This document shows, one piece after another, positions 1 to 9,497 of a stretch of 64,000 nucleotides of DNA. Position 1 is the stretch's first letter, and every line of letters starts with the position of its first letter. A program made the position numbers and the translations under genes. The DNA is from Berkiella sp963803015 (GTDB lineage Bacteria; Pseudomonadota; Gammaproteobacteria; Berkiellales; Berkiellaceae): NCBI GenBank assembly GCA_963803015.1, contig CAWDKV010000003.1, forward strand, positions 558,001-622,000, read 5' to 3'. The notes beneath the pieces were generated by a model. The model did not search any database and had not been told where the DNA came from. It saw only the letters and a list, made by a program, of their open reading frames with translations.

Positions 1-816
1 TCATTTACAGGCTCATGCGACATGGGACAACAAGTCTATAACCGAGTTGCGGCACGTATGGGAAAAGTAATTTTAGAATTGGGCGGAAATAATGCCATCA
101 TTATTGATGAAACGGCAGATTTAGATCTGGCTATTCCTGCTCTTGTCTTTGCTGCTGTAGGAACGGCGGGGCAACGTTGCACGTCCACACGAAGAGTGTT
201 TATTCAAAAATCACGTTTTAAAGAAGTAGAAGCGCGTTTAATTCGTGTTTATCAACAAATTACCATTGGTAACCCCCTTGATGAAAAAAATTTAATGGGA
301 CCTTTGATCGATGAGGGCGCAGTGGATAATTTTAAACAAGCCATTCTTCAGATCAAAAAGGAAAAAGGAGAGATTTTATTTGGAGGCAAAGTGTTGGCGC
401 AACGCGGTTATTTTGTTGAGCCTACCTTAATTAAAGCCCCTTTTGATTTGCCGATGATGCAAAAAGAAACCTTTGCGCCTATTTTATATCTTATTGAATA
501 TGATGTGTTATCAGAGGCTATAGAGAGACAAAATAGCGTCTCGCAAGGCTTGTCTTCTGCTTTATTTACTAATTCTTTGCAAAATAGCGAATACTTTCTA
601 TCAGCGCTTGGCAGTGATTGCGGGATAGCCAATATCAATATTGGTACCTCAGGTGCTGAAATTGGGGGCGCTTTTGGGGGTGAAAAAGCAACGGGTGGGG
701 GGCGTGAAGCTGGCTCTGATGCCTGGAAAGGCTATATGCGAAGACAAACCTCGACAATCAATTGGGGCAAAACATTGCCGCTTGCTCAGGGAATAAAATT
801 TGATCTAAAAATATGA
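1..816 (+). CDS. Aldehyde dehydrogenase, ALDH7 (antiquitin/piperideine-6-carboxylate dehydrogenase) type, 3' part
   Basis: The reading frame is open from the first base of the window, so the gene starts upstream; about 271 C-terminal codons are visible. The first residues (FTGS) belong to the NAD-binding part. The LELGG glutamate motif follows, and the catalytic cysteine is in GQRCTS (codon at 178-180). The tail NIGTSGAEIGGAFGGEK, then GGGREAGSDAWKGYMRR, is characteristic of the ALDH7 group, which oxidises aminoadipate semialdehyde / piperideine-6-carboxylate in lysine breakdown. The substrate is inferred from the subfamily. Stop at 814-816; fadD follows after 69 bases on the same strand. Confidence 0.93.
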   Translation, partial: SFTGSCDMGQQVYNRVAARMGKVILELGGNNAIIIDETADLDLAIPALVFAAVGTAGQRCTSTRRVFIQKSRFKEVEARLIRVYQQITIGNPLDEKNLMGPLIDEGAVDNFKQAILQIKKEKGEILFGGKVLAQRGYFVEPTLIKAPFDLPMMQKETFAPILYLIEYDVLSEAIERQNSVSQGLSSALFTNSLQNSEYFLSALGSDCGIANINIGTSGAEIGGAFGGEKATGGGREAGSDAWKGYMRRQTSTINWGKTLPLAQGIKFDLKI

Positions 817-885
817 AGTTAGTTTACGCAGCTGTTGGTTGTCTGCTATGGTTGGTAAAACAAATGTAACCTTTTAAGGCATAAA

Positions 886-2559
886 ATGGAAAAAATCTGG
901 TTAAAAAGTTATGAGGCGGGGGTCCCAGAAAATATTGACCCAATGGAGTATTCTTCTCTTGTTGACTACGCAGAAACTTGTTTCAATCAACACGCAAATA
1001 AAAGATGTTATTTGAATTTTGGATCTGCTTTATCTTATCGCCAAGTTGATGAATTGAGTCAAGCGTTTGCCGGCGCGTTACAAAATACTTTCAGATTGAA
1101 TAAAGGCGATAGAGTTGCATTGATGATGCCTAATCTCTTGCAATATCCTGTGGCTCTCTTGGGCGTGTTAAAAGCAGGCATGACGGTGGTTAACATTAAT
1201 CCGCTTTACACACCAAGAGAATTAAAAACGCTGTTAGTCAACTCCGGGGCAAGATGTATTGTCGTCATGGCCAATTTTGCTCATGTTTTGCAAGCTATTC
1301 TTGGCGAAACGAAAGTGCAATTCGTTGTTGTCACCGAGGTTGGAGATTTACTAGGCGGATTGAAAGGGCATCTTTATAATTTGATTTCAAAGCATGTTAA
1401 AAAAGTGGTGCCGCCATGGGATATTCCGGATGCTTATACTTTTAAACAAGTGGTGGCGCCAGAAAATAAAGCACTTTATGAACGTGTTCCTTTAACTCAT
1501 GAAGACATTGCCTTTTTACAATATACAGGCGGGACAACAGCCGGAGCCAAAGGCGTCATGCTAACACATGGCAATATGGTTGCTAATGTGCTCCAAGCTT
1601 ATGCGTGGATTCAGTCTTTACTTCGGCAAAATTTACAAGGTGGCGTTATCACCGCTTTGCCGCTTTACCACATTTTTTCGCTGACTGCGAATTGTTTACT
1701 CTTTTTAAAAGTGGGAATAGAAAATAATCTTATTACTAATCCACGAGATGTTCCCCACTTTGTGAAAGAATTAAAAAAGCGCCCTTTTTCAATCCTAACA
1801 GGGGTTAATACTTTATTTAATGCATTATTAAATAATCCAGATTTTGCTAAGCTCGATTTTTCATGCTTGAAACTTACTTTGGGTGGCGGTATGGCTGTAC
1901 AAAAAGTAGTTGCTGAACGTTGGAAAAAAGTGACAGGCTGCGTGTTATTAGAAGCATATGGTTTAACCGAAACCTCACCTGCCGTGACGATTAACCCTCT
2001 GAATTTAACCGTTTTCAATGGCACTATTGGCTTGCCCATTTCTTCGACCGAAGTCAAAATTTGTGATGATGCCGGTAATGAGTTACCTATAGGTGAGTCA
2101 GGAGAGTTCTGCGTGCGTGGCCCTCAAGTCATGAAAGGTTACTGGAGACAGCCAGAAAAAACCGCTGAAGTATTAGACAAAGACGGTTGGCTTAAAACCG
2201 GCGATATTGCGAGAATTGATGAGCTTGGTTTTGTTAAAATCGTCGATCGCAAAAAAGATCTTATCATTGTTTCAGGTTTTAATGTTTATCCCAATGAAAT
2301 AGAAGACGTCATTATTGAAATGAAAGGGATAAGAGAAGTCGCTGTTGTTGGTGTTAAATCAGAAGAGCATGGCGAGATAGTGAAGGCCTTTGTTGTAGCA
2401 GGAGATCCTAATCTGAGTGCAGAAGATGTTATTGCCTATTGTAAAAAGAATCTAACAGCTTACAAGATACCGAAAGTGGTTGAGTTTAGAAAGGAACTTC
2501 CTAAAACGAATGTGGGTAAAATTCTACGTAGGGCTTTGCGTGAGGAAGGAAATAAATAA
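886..2559 (+). CDS. fadD: Long-chain-fatty-acid--CoA ligase
   Basis: 557 residues, close to the 561 of E. coli FadD. It activates free fatty acids to acyl-CoA through an acyl-AMP intermediate at the inner membrane. The AMP-binding P-loop YTGGTTAGAKGVMLTHGN lies near residue 212, the YGLTETSP motif near 360, the GWLKTGD motif near 437 and the C-terminal lysine motif KTNVGKILRR near 545. The ATG at 886 is preceded by a weak Shine-Dalgarno (AAGG). With fadE at 4.6-7.1 kb on the other strand it covers the first two steps of beta-oxidation. It ends in a shared terminator with minE. Confidence 0.96.
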   Translation: MEKIWLKSYEAGVPENIDPMEYSSLVDYAETCFNQHANKRCYLNFGSALSYRQVDELSQAFAGALQNTFRLNKGDRVALMMPNLLQYPVALLGVLKAGMTVVNINPLYTPRELKTLLVNSGARCIVVMANFAHVLQAILGETKVQFVVVTEVGDLLGGLKGHLYNLISKHVKKVVPPWDIPDAYTFKQVVAPENKALYERVPLTHEDIAFLQYTGGTTAGAKGVMLTHGNMVANVLQAYAWIQSLLRQNLQGGVITALPLYHIFSLTANCLLFLKVGIENNLITNPRDVPHFVKELKKRPFSILTGVNTLFNALLNNPDFAKLDFSCLKLTLGGGMAVQKVVAERWKKVTGCVLLEAYGLTETSPAVTINPLNLTVFNGTIGLPISSTEVKICDDAGNELPIGESGEFCVRGPQVMKGYWRQPEKTAEVLDKDGWLKTGDIARIDELGFVKIVDRKKDLIIVSGFNVYPNEIEDVIIEMKGIREVAVVGVKSEEHGEIVKAFVVAGDPNLSAEDVIAYCKKNLTAYKIPKVVEFRKELPKTNVGKILRRALREEGNK

Positions 2560-2570
2560 AAAGTAATATG

Positions 2571-2599
2571 TTCCTTTCCACCATCTAAGTGGAAAGGAA
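2571..2599. terminator. Bidirectional terminator hairpin between fadD and minE
   Basis: An 11-bp perfect stem (TTCCTTTCCAC at 2571-2581 with GTGGAAAGGAA at 2589-2599) closes a 7-base loop between two convergent genes. The minus-strand side is followed by a T-rich stretch; the plus-strand tail is only moderately T-rich. Confidence 0.75.
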
Positions 2600-2610
2600 A
2601 AGTCTAAAAA

Positions 2611-2895
2611 TTACTTCGCAGGATCAACAGCTGTTTCAAAGCTGCCATCAGGTAAGGTGACGTTAAGCTCCAATACAGATTGATCTTCATGACGATCTAG
2701 TTGTACTTTGATTTGCTCAATATCCACTTTCACGTATTTGCTAATGACTTCTATAAGTTCTCTTTGCAATTGTCTAATAATATCAGGCCCGCTTTTCTTC
2801 TGGTTCTCATGCGAGACGATAATTTGTAAACGCTCTTTAGCTACTGCTGCCGCTGTGTTTTTTCTGGAAAAACCTAATAGGTTAAAAATATTCAT
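2611..2895 (-). CDS. minE: Cell division topological specificity factor MinE
   Basis: 94 residues, normal MinE size. The N-terminal membrane-binding and MinD-interacting segment (MNIFNLLGF, then AAAVAKERLQIIVSHE) and the C-terminal topology domain are present. MinE stimulates the MinD ATPase and drives pole-to-pole oscillation, so that MinC blocks FtsZ rings everywhere except mid-cell. Its ATG overlaps the minD stop by four bases (ATGA), so translation is coupled. Last gene of the minCDE operon. Confidence 0.98.
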   Translation of the reverse strand: MNIFNLLGFSRKNTAAAVAKERLQIIVSHENQKKSGPDIIRQLQRELIEVISKYVKVDIEQIKVQLDRHEDQSVLELNVTLPDGSFETAVDPAK

Positions 2896-3722
2896 GCGGG
2901 GCTCCGAAACAGGGCAATTTTATCAAGGAATTTACGAGTCCAATTTTTGTTTGCTGCGAAAGGAATTTGTTCTCCTAGCAAACGACGAACGGCTTGCTCA
3001 TAAGCAAATTTCGCATCACTTGGGGTATCTAAGGTAACAGGTACACCTCGGTTAGAGGAGGTGAGCACAGAGGGAGATTCTGGAATAACACCAAGTAAAG
3101 GGATAGACAGAATTTCGAGTACATCGTCAATTCCTAACATTTCTCCACGCTTGACGCGTGCTTCAGAAAAACGGGTAATCAGCAGATGTTCTTTAATGGG
3201 GGATTCTTTACTTTCAGAACGTTTGGATTTACTGGAAAGTACCCCAAGAATTCTGTCGGAGTCTCGCACGGAAGAAACTTCAGGGTTCGTGACAACAATC
3301 GCTTCATCAGCAAAATACAGCGCCATTAGCGCGCCGCGCTCAATACCAGCAGGGGAATCACAGACAATAAAATCAAATTCTTTTTTCAATTCTTCGATAA
3401 TTTTTTCTACGCCTTCTTTGGTGAGGGCATCTTTATCTCGCGTTTGCGAAGCAGGTAGAATGTAGAGGTTATCGACCCTTTTATCTTTGATGAGTGCCTG
3501 GCTTAAGTTGGCATCGCCATTAATAACATTGATAAAGTCGTAAATAACGCGACGTTCACATCCCATAATTAAATCAAGGTTGCGCAAGCCAATATCAAAA
3601 TCAATCACAACAGTTTTTTGGCCCATCGACGCAAGTCCAGCACTGATGGCGGCACTGGTTGTTGTCTTGCCGACACCGCCTTTTCCTGACGTGACGACAA
3701 TAACTTTTGATGTCTTTTTCAA
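2892..3722 (-). CDS. minD: Septum site-determining protein MinD (TTG start)
   Basis: 276 residues, ParA/MinD ATPase. The deviant Walker A motif SGKGGVGKTT lies at residues 12-21, switch region DSPAGIE near 122, and a C-terminal amphipathic membrane-targeting helix (KFLDKIALFR) ends the protein. MinD binds the membrane with ATP and recruits MinC and MinE. The initiation codon is TTG at 3722: a GAGGA Shine-Dalgarno sits seven bases upstream and no ATG lies between it and the P-loop. It follows minC by 39 bases and overlaps minE by four. Confidence 0.97.
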   Translation of the reverse strand: MKKTSKVIVVTSGKGGVGKTTTSAAISAGLASMGQKTVVIDFDIGLRNLDLIMGCERRVIYDFINVINGDANLSQALIKDKRVDNLYILPASQTRDKDALTKEGVEKIIEELKKEFDFIVCDSPAGIERGALMALYFADEAIVVTNPEVSSVRDSDRILGVLSSKSKRSESKESPIKEHLLITRFSEARVKRGEMLGIDDVLEILSIPLLGVIPESPSVLTSSNRGVPVTLDTPSDAKFAYEQAVRRLLGEQIPFAANKNWTRKFLDKIALFRSPA

Positions 3723-3761
3723 GTGAGTATCCTCATATCCATAACTTTGTATTCGTTTAAT

Positions 3762-4502
3762 CTATAATAGTTGAACATTCAAGCGATCGCCTTCCAATTT
3801 AATGCAAGTAGATTGTTTCCAATATTTTTCTTTAAGCGTTTCGCTAATCTGGTATTGTCCAGCGATTGAAATTAGCTCAGCCTCTAAGCTTTTGCAATAG
3901 ATGATGGCTTGTTTGTTTCCCATAACGCCTGCAAGGGCTCGTCCTCGCATGGGACCATGAACGTGGATATGACCATCTGCTAGTAATTCTGCGCCATGAC
4001 TAACAGAAGATAAGACAACGAGATCTCCGCCTGGTGCATAAATTTGTTGTCCAGAACGTACAGGTTGGGTAATTAATCGAGTAGGGGTACTCGCCGCAGA
4101 AAATGAGGCATCAGGACCTGCTTCTTCTTTGGATTCTTCAGTTTTGGCTCCCCCTTTTTTAGCGGGGGGTTTTATTTCAGGGAAGATAGCTAAGCCAATT
4201 TGAATGGCGGCTTCTTTCACGCCTTTGTTTGCGCCTCTTATGCCAATCGGAATTAATTTTTTACTTTTTAAGGTGTTGATAATAAGATAAAAGTCTGCCA
4301 TTTCTGTTTCAACAGGCAGTGAATGTACATCCAAAATAACGGGTGCATACTCGAAGAATTTAGGGGCTTGTTTAATCTTTTCTTCTAAAAGGTAAGATAA
4401 ATCATCAATGTTGTTGTCTTGCAAATGCAAAGTAGTGAGCGCAAACATCCCACCTTTTAGCAACATCCCTGTTTTTGCTTTTGAAAACGTCTCTGTACTC
4501 AT
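3762..4502 (-). CDS. minC: Septum site-determining protein MinC
   Basis: 246 residues. The N-terminal FtsZ-inhibiting domain (about 10-110) is joined by a Lys/Glu/Ala-rich linker to the C-terminal beta-helix domain with the conserved GGDLVVL, HVHGPMRGRALAG and YCKSLEAELISIAG motifs. It inhibits FtsZ polymerisation and is brought to the membrane by MinD. First gene of the minCDE operon; the 118 bases upstream would hold its promoter, but I see no convincing -35/-10 pair there. Confidence 0.97.
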   Translation of the reverse strand: MSTETFSKAKTGMLLKGGMFALTTLHLQDNNIDDLSYLLEEKIKQAPKFFEYAPVILDVHSLPVETEMADFYLIINTLKSKKLIPIGIRGANKGVKEAAIQIGLAIFPEIKPPAKKGGAKTEESKEEAGPDASFSAASTPTRLITQPVRSGQQIYAPGGDLVVLSSVSHGAELLADGHIHVHGPMRGRALAGVMGNKQAIIYCKSLEAELISIAGQYQISETLKEKYWKQSTCIKLEGDRLNVQLL

Positions 4503-4620
4503 TTTTTCTTTTTAGTTTGCAATGTTAAGGTTATTACTCTGTTCTTTCCCAGCATGAGGCTATCATGCTCCTTCCGTATGGGCAACTTTTTCCTTTGTTG
4601 AGATAATGGGATGACCAATT

Positions 4621-7119
4621 TTAGTTGATCACCTTTTTATCAGTTTCAGCATCTTGCTGGAAATCTCTGGCTAAAGGATTACGCGTACTACCCACATTTC
4701 TTTGCATCAGTTCCTCTTCAGAAAAATCATCTACCGCAATAACTTTTTGGTAGAGACTTTCCAGATGATACAAAGCAGCCGCTTCCGTTTCATGAATCAT
4801 TTTGGCTTCAACCGCAGTATCAATGCATGCTTTTAGGCCGCTGTTATGCCCTTTATTCAGACTACGTGTTGCATCATAAATTTGTTTAATTAAAGAAGCA
4901 TGATGTTGCGTTTCATCAAAAGCTTTTTCCAAGAGAGCAACGCTATCGTCTATTTCCTCAGAGATGAAACAGCTATCAAGTAGTCGGCTTCGAGTATCAG
5001 AAAGCGAAGTAAGCAATTCTGTAATTTGGGAATTTAACTTGTCTTTAGGATATTGACGAGGTTGGCCAAAGGGCATCACCAGTACCTTTAAGCCCAGCGC
5101 AATCCATTTATTGGGTAGATTATGTAATAGCCCAGCCATGGTTTGCCAGAAGGTTGCTAAACAATAGTCAAGCGTCCACTCTACTAAGGGAAGATCCATT
5201 TTGGGATAGCCTTGATCTTGGAAACGTTTTAATACTGCGGACATGAGATACATCATCGCTAACATATCGCCAAGCCTAGCAGAAAGCGCTTCTTTAAATT
5301 TTAGCTTTCCTCCTAATAAAGCAAGGGTGACATCACTCACAAAAGCAAAAGCTTGGCTGGCTCGACTTAACTGTTGGAAATACAATTTCATTTCAGAGCT
5401 AACCGGTGTGCCTGCAAATTTGGCAAAAGTAATACCGTGAAAGAAAGAACCTGCTGCATTAGCAAGGACATAGCTGAGATGTTCGCCTAAGTAATGTTCA
5501 AAGTCAGGGAGATTATCTTGTTGTAAAGCCTGCATTTCTTGCAACAGATAAGGATGACAACGAATAGCGCCTTGACCAAAAATCATCATATTGCGGGTTA
5601 ATATATTTGCGCCTTCCACTGTAATCCCAATAGGCCCACTCTGAAATGCTCTAATCAGGTAATTTTTCGGACCAATCATAATGCCTTTGCCTGCGTGAAT
5701 ATCCATGGCAGATTCCACAATTCTGCGCCCTAGTTCCGTGACGTGGTATTTGGCTATTGCCGTGCAAACGGTAGGTTTTTCGCCCATGTCTATCATGGAA
5801 ACGGTGAGACTACGCACTGCTTCTGCAAGATAAGTGAAGCCACCCATTCGGGCGAAAGCTTCTTGGATCCCTTCAAATTCAGCAAGGGGGGTACGAAATT
5901 GCCGCCTGATGCGTGTATAAGCACCTGTAGTGAGTGTCGCCATTTTTGCACTACCAGCACTGGTGGCAGGAAGCGAAATAGCGCGTCCTGTAGAAAGGCA
6001 TTCCACCAGCATACGCCAGCCTTGCCCGGCCATTTTAGATCCACCAATGATCCAATCTAGAGGAATAAAAACATCCTTGCCTTGGGTAGGACCATTTTGG
6101 AAGGGAATATTCGTGGGTAAATGCCGACGGCCGATAGTAATACCTGATAAGGTAGAAGGAATAAGTGCACAAGTGATGCCGATTTCTTCGGTTTCTCCCA
6201 ATAAATGTTCGGGATCAAAGAGCTTAAAGGCGAGACCAATCAGCGTCGCTATCGGCGCTAAAGTAATATAGCGTTTATTCCAGTTAAGCCGAATACCAAT
6301 GATTTCTTGATCATTAAACATCCCTTTACAAATGATACCGCTATCTGTAATGGCGGTTGCATCTGATCCTGCTTCGGGGGCTGTCAGTGCAAAACAAGGG
6401 ATTTCACTTCCGTTCGCGAGTCGTGGCAGATAATAATCACATTGTTCTGTTGTGCCATAATGGAGCAATAACTCTGCAGGTCCTAAGGAGTTAGGGACTG
6501 CTACCGTGCTGGAAAGAGTAACACTTCTGCAAGCTAAGGTCGTCAAAATTTCTGAATGCGCCCACTCAGAAAAGCCTTTCCCGCCAAATTTTTTAGGAAT
6601 GATAAGTCCGAAAAAGCCATTTTCTTTCAAAAAATCCCACACTTGCTCAGGTAAATCTAAACGTTGGTGGGTGACTTCCCAATCGTTGACCATCTCACAC
6701 ACTTGTTTGACGGGGCCCTCTAAAAAAGCCTGTTCTTCTTCACTCAAACGGGGAGCGGGAATGGTGAGCAGTTTTTCCCACTGGGGGGTGCCACTGAACA
6801 GTTCAGCATCCCAGCTGACTGTTCCCGCTTCTAAAGCAATTTTCTCTGTTGGCGAGAGGCGTGGTAAATTTTTGCTCATACTTTCAAATAAGGGCAAAAC
6901 AAGAAAGCGACGCCGATACTCTGGGTGATGGAGTAAAAGTCCTAAAGTGCCAAAAGCAATCCAGAGCGCAAGAAGGATAAACCAAGAAAGTGAGGAGAAC
7001 AGCGTCGTGATGAATAGTCCGCCAAGAATTGCAACACTGGCAGCCATCAGTGTGGTTCGGGTATAGGCTAAAGCTAACAAACCACCAAGCCAGAAGATAA
7101 ACCAAAGAAAGGCGCTCAT
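4621..7119 (-). CDS. fadE: Acyl-CoA dehydrogenase, membrane-associated FadE type
   Basis: 832 residues from the ATG at 7119, which has a GGGAG Shine-Dalgarno six bases upstream; an in-frame GTG at 7134 would add five residues and is less likely. FadE of E. coli is 814 residues. Two or three hydrophobic segments occupy residues 1-65, followed by the acyl-CoA dehydrogenase fold (ALTAPEAGSDATAI, residues about 250; GRAISLPA, near 385; VEGANILTRNM near 510) and the long FadE-specific C-terminal helical part. It performs the first oxidation of fatty acyl-CoA using FAD. Transcribed away from the DUF945 gene. Confidence 0.95.
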   Translation of the reverse strand: MSAFLWFIFWLGGLLALAYTRTTLMAASVAILGGLFITTLFSSLSWFILLALWIAFGTLGLLLHHPEYRRRFLVLPLFESMSKNLPRLSPTEKIALEAGTVSWDAELFSGTPQWEKLLTIPAPRLSEEEQAFLEGPVKQVCEMVNDWEVTHQRLDLPEQVWDFLKENGFFGLIIPKKFGGKGFSEWAHSEILTTLACRSVTLSSTVAVPNSLGPAELLLHYGTTEQCDYYLPRLANGSEIPCFALTAPEAGSDATAITDSGIICKGMFNDQEIIGIRLNWNKRYITLAPIATLIGLAFKLFDPEHLLGETEEIGITCALIPSTLSGITIGRRHLPTNIPFQNGPTQGKDVFIPLDWIIGGSKMAGQGWRMLVECLSTGRAISLPATSAGSAKMATLTTGAYTRIRRQFRTPLAEFEGIQEAFARMGGFTYLAEAVRSLTVSMIDMGEKPTVCTAIAKYHVTELGRRIVESAMDIHAGKGIMIGPKNYLIRAFQSGPIGITVEGANILTRNMMIFGQGAIRCHPYLLQEMQALQQDNLPDFEHYLGEHLSYVLANAAGSFFHGITFAKFAGTPVSSEMKLYFQQLSRASQAFAFVSDVTLALLGGKLKFKEALSARLGDMLAMMYLMSAVLKRFQDQGYPKMDLPLVEWTLDYCLATFWQTMAGLLHNLPNKWIALGLKVLVMPFGQPRQYPKDKLNSQITELLTSLSDTRSRLLDSCFISEEIDDSVALLEKAFDETQHHASLIKQIYDATRSLNKGHNSGLKACIDTAVEAKMIHETEAAALYHLESLYQKVIAVDDFSEEELMQRNVGSTRNPLARDFQQDAETDKKVIN

Positions 7120-7330
7120 TATTTTCTCCCACACAAAAAAAGTGACTTATATTTTTAACGCAACTATCTCCCTCTCTGCACACGCCGTCAAGCACAGCTA
7201 CAAGAGAATAGGCAAAAAAATGCTTATTACATTCATTTAGACCATAATGTTCAGTAGACTGAGCGCTAAACAGCAAAGACTTACACTTTCTTAGCTAACC
7301 AAACAAAAAATGTTCAACTGGTGGGTAAAA

Positions 7331-8791
7331 ATGAATAAAGGTAAAGCACTATTATACGCGGGGCTGCTGGGAATTATTGTCGGGGGTGTCCCGTATTTCA
7401 TGGGCCAGTTAGTCGAAACAAAATTTAAAGATGTTGTCGCTTTAGCGCCTGATTTGAATCCGGCCATCTCAACTCAGGTCTTAGAATACCAACGGGGTTG
7501 GTGGCGATCTTATGCGAAGACGAGAATCACCTTAAAAAATGCGACAGCACTGCAAAAATATTTACCAGGTCAAGATCAAAGTCAAAGTCCACTTTCCTTT
7601 AGTGTGGTTTTAGAGCATGACATTCACCATGGGCCTTTTGTGCGAGTTAAAGAGGGCAGTTATAGAGATTGGGCTTTCGCGCGTGCTTTGATTCACTCTA
7701 AGTTGTTTTTAACGGATAAAGCAAAAGAAATCATTAAGGCTGAGATTGGCGAAAGTCACCTTTTTGATTTACATAGCGAAATAAAAATGGATGGGGCGGT
7801 AAAATTTACTTTAGAAGGTAAGCCTATTAACTATAAAAAAGCAGCAGAAAGTGCTAAATGGCAAGGTTTGCAAGGCCTTTGGGAATTAAGTGCTGATCTA
7901 AAACATTTTCAAGGGCATCTTTTATGTCCTAGTCTCGATTATGCTTGGCCAGAAGGTGACTTAGTCCTGCAAGACCTAGTATTGAAGACGGATTACCTCA
8001 AAACAACAGAGGGAATTTGGGTAGGGAAGGGAGGCCTTGATGTTAAAAATTTTAAATTTGATCAAAAAGCAGGAAATTTAAGTCTTGTCGGCCAAGACTT
8101 TGTTGCGGGAGGCGCCGTAGATTTGCATGATAATCTTGTCGATTCTCGCTTTGACTTTCAGATGGAGAAGCTGGTTAAAGGGGGAGAGACTTATGGTCCT
8201 ATCGTCTTTACTGCCTCCCTTAAAAATCTGCAATCTTCGGTTTATAAAAATATCCTGCAATTAGCGCGTGATACGGATAATTTAGATAATCAAGGACTGC
8301 TGGTTCAAAAGTTGATGCCATTACTCCCTGAAATCATAAAGACGCGTCCGCAATTTAATATCGATAATTTTCAAATACGCACGGCGCAAGGTGACATCAC
8401 TGGTATGTTTACGATTGCTCTCGGTGGAGAAGACGTCTCCAATGCAGGCGATTTTAACCAACTTATTAATTCGATTGCTGCCAAAGCCGCTTTAGTCATG
8501 CCTAAAACGATTTTTCGTAGCATGGTGAGCGAAAATATGGGTTATCCGAAATTAAGCCAGCCCAATACACTTGATCCCTCGCAGCCTGCCGCAGTAGATC
8601 CAAGGCTAAATCCAGATGCCCTAATAGCGGGATGGGTGGCACAGCAGCTTTTAATCGAAAAAAACCAAATGTATGTGATACAAGTAGAATTGTTAAATGG
8701 AAGAGTCCTCGTTAACGGAAAAGAGATGGCATTTCCTGTGAAGTCTCAAGGTGGCTTAGCGCCTGTTCAGCCTGGGTTGCCAGTCAACTAA
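7331..8791 (+). CDS. DUF945 (YdgA-type) family protein
   Basis: 486 residues from ATG 7331. An upstream in-frame ATG at 7310 would add seven residues but has no ribosome site, whereas GGTGGG precedes 7331. One N-terminal hydrophobic segment (residues 5-24, LLYAGLLGIIVGGVPYFMG) acts as a signal anchor, so the rest is expected in the periplasm. The pattern YQRGWW followed by long beta-rich repeats is that of the DUF945 family, whose biochemical role is not established. The fadE gene is divergent, with about 210 bases between starts. Confidence 0.82.
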   Translation: MNKGKALLYAGLLGIIVGGVPYFMGQLVETKFKDVVALAPDLNPAISTQVLEYQRGWWRSYAKTRITLKNATALQKYLPGQDQSQSPLSFSVVLEHDIHHGPFVRVKEGSYRDWAFARALIHSKLFLTDKAKEIIKAEIGESHLFDLHSEIKMDGAVKFTLEGKPINYKKAAESAKWQGLQGLWELSADLKHFQGHLLCPSLDYAWPEGDLVLQDLVLKTDYLKTTEGIWVGKGGLDVKNFKFDQKAGNLSLVGQDFVAGGAVDLHDNLVDSRFDFQMEKLVKGGETYGPIVFTASLKNLQSSVYKNILQLARDTDNLDNQGLLVQKLMPLLPEIIKTRPQFNIDNFQIRTAQGDITGMFTIALGGEDVSNAGDFNQLINSIAAKAALVMPKTIFRSMVSENMGYPKLSQPNTLDPSQPAAVDPRLNPDALIAGWVAQQLLIEKNQMYVIQVELLNGRVLVNGKEMAFPVKSQGGLAPVQPGLPVN

Positions 8792-8810
8792 ATATTTGAC
8801 AAGGCTTGTC

Positions 8811-8841
8811 TTGACAGCGGTCTGGTATTTGGGGGGATAAT
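8811..8841 (+). promoter_or_regulatory. Candidate promoter of bioY
   Basis: TTGACA (8811-8816) and GATAAT (8836-8841), separated by 19 bases, which is longer than the ideal 17. It lies 41 bases before the bioY start. Confidence 0.4.
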
Positions 8842-8881
8842 GTGGCCACTTTTCCGCCCATCAAGTAAAGGGTAAATATAT

Positions 8882-9454
8882 ATGTTAATGACAGCTCAAT
8901 TCTCTCAAGTACAAAATCAAAGTCTCTCCCGTCAAGCATCGATTGCACTTTGGGGGGCTTTCCTTCTTTTCTTATGTACACAGATCAGTATTCCTTTACA
9001 GCCTGTCGCTATCACCTTACAAACCTTTGCGGTGATGTTAATTGGACTCACCTTTGAACGAAAGGCAGCACTGAATGCTGTCATCGTTTACCTGACGGTA
9101 GGTGCACTTGGACTCCCTGTTTTCTCTAATTTTTCAGGTGGCTTTCATCATTTTATTGGTCCTACAGGTGGTTATCTCTTTGGTTTTGCCGTAGCCGTGA
9201 TGTTGATGGGGGCTTTTCGTACATTTTTCTCGCGCGATAATTTTGCTTTAAACGTGGTGAATTGTTTACTTGGCACCACCGTTATTTATATTTTTGGCAT
9301 AAGCTGGCTGACAAGATTTATTGGCTTTGACATGGCAGTTAAAGGGGGATTATATCCTTTTGTGATCCCAGGTGTGATTAAAGCAGTGCTGCTCTGTTTA
9401 GCTTTACGTTATCTAAAAACCGGTCGATTTTCTTTTAATACCCTTCCCAGATGA
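8882..9454 (+). CDS. bioY: Biotin ECF transporter substrate-binding protein BioY
   Basis: 190 residues with about six membrane segments. The BioY signature is clear: QISIPLQPVAITLQTFAVML near residue 37, then GALGLPVF and GPTGGYLFGF. BioY is the S-component that binds biotin; many work with a shared EcfA/EcfT energising module, not seen here. Start is ATG 8882 or ATG 8888; AAAGGG lies upstream of both. The last codons and the TGA stop lie inside a repeat (TACCCTTCCCAGATGAATTT) found twice more in this window, so the C-terminus has been shaped by that element. Confidence 0.94.
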   Translation: MLMTAQFSQVQNQSLSRQASIALWGAFLLFLCTQISIPLQPVAITLQTFAVMLIGLTFERKAALNAVIVYLTVGALGLPVFSNFSGGFHHFIGPTGGYLFGFAVAVMLMGAFRTFFSRDNFALNVVNCLLGTTVIYIFGISWLTRFIGFDMAVKGGLYPFVIPGVIKAVLLCLALRYLKTGRFSFNTLPR

Positions 9455-9464
9455 ATTTTCGGCG
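9439..9464 (+). repeat. Copy 1 of a dispersed element end (TACCCTTCCCAGATGAATTTTCGG type)
   Basis: Near-identical to 10861-10886 and 26716-26740. Here it supplies the end and stop codon of bioY and runs straight into a terminator hairpin; no opposite end of the element is visible. Confidence 0.75.
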
Positions 9465-9496
9465 CTCGGCCAAGCTTTGCTTCGCCGAGCCTTTTT
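9464..9496 (+). terminator. Intrinsic terminator after bioY
   Basis: GCTCGGCCAAG (9464-9474) pairs with CTTCGCCGAGC (9480-9490) with a single C/C mismatch and a 5-base loop, followed by five T. It ends just before the stop codon of the convergent gene at 9498. Confidence 0.85.
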
Positions 9497-9497
9497 A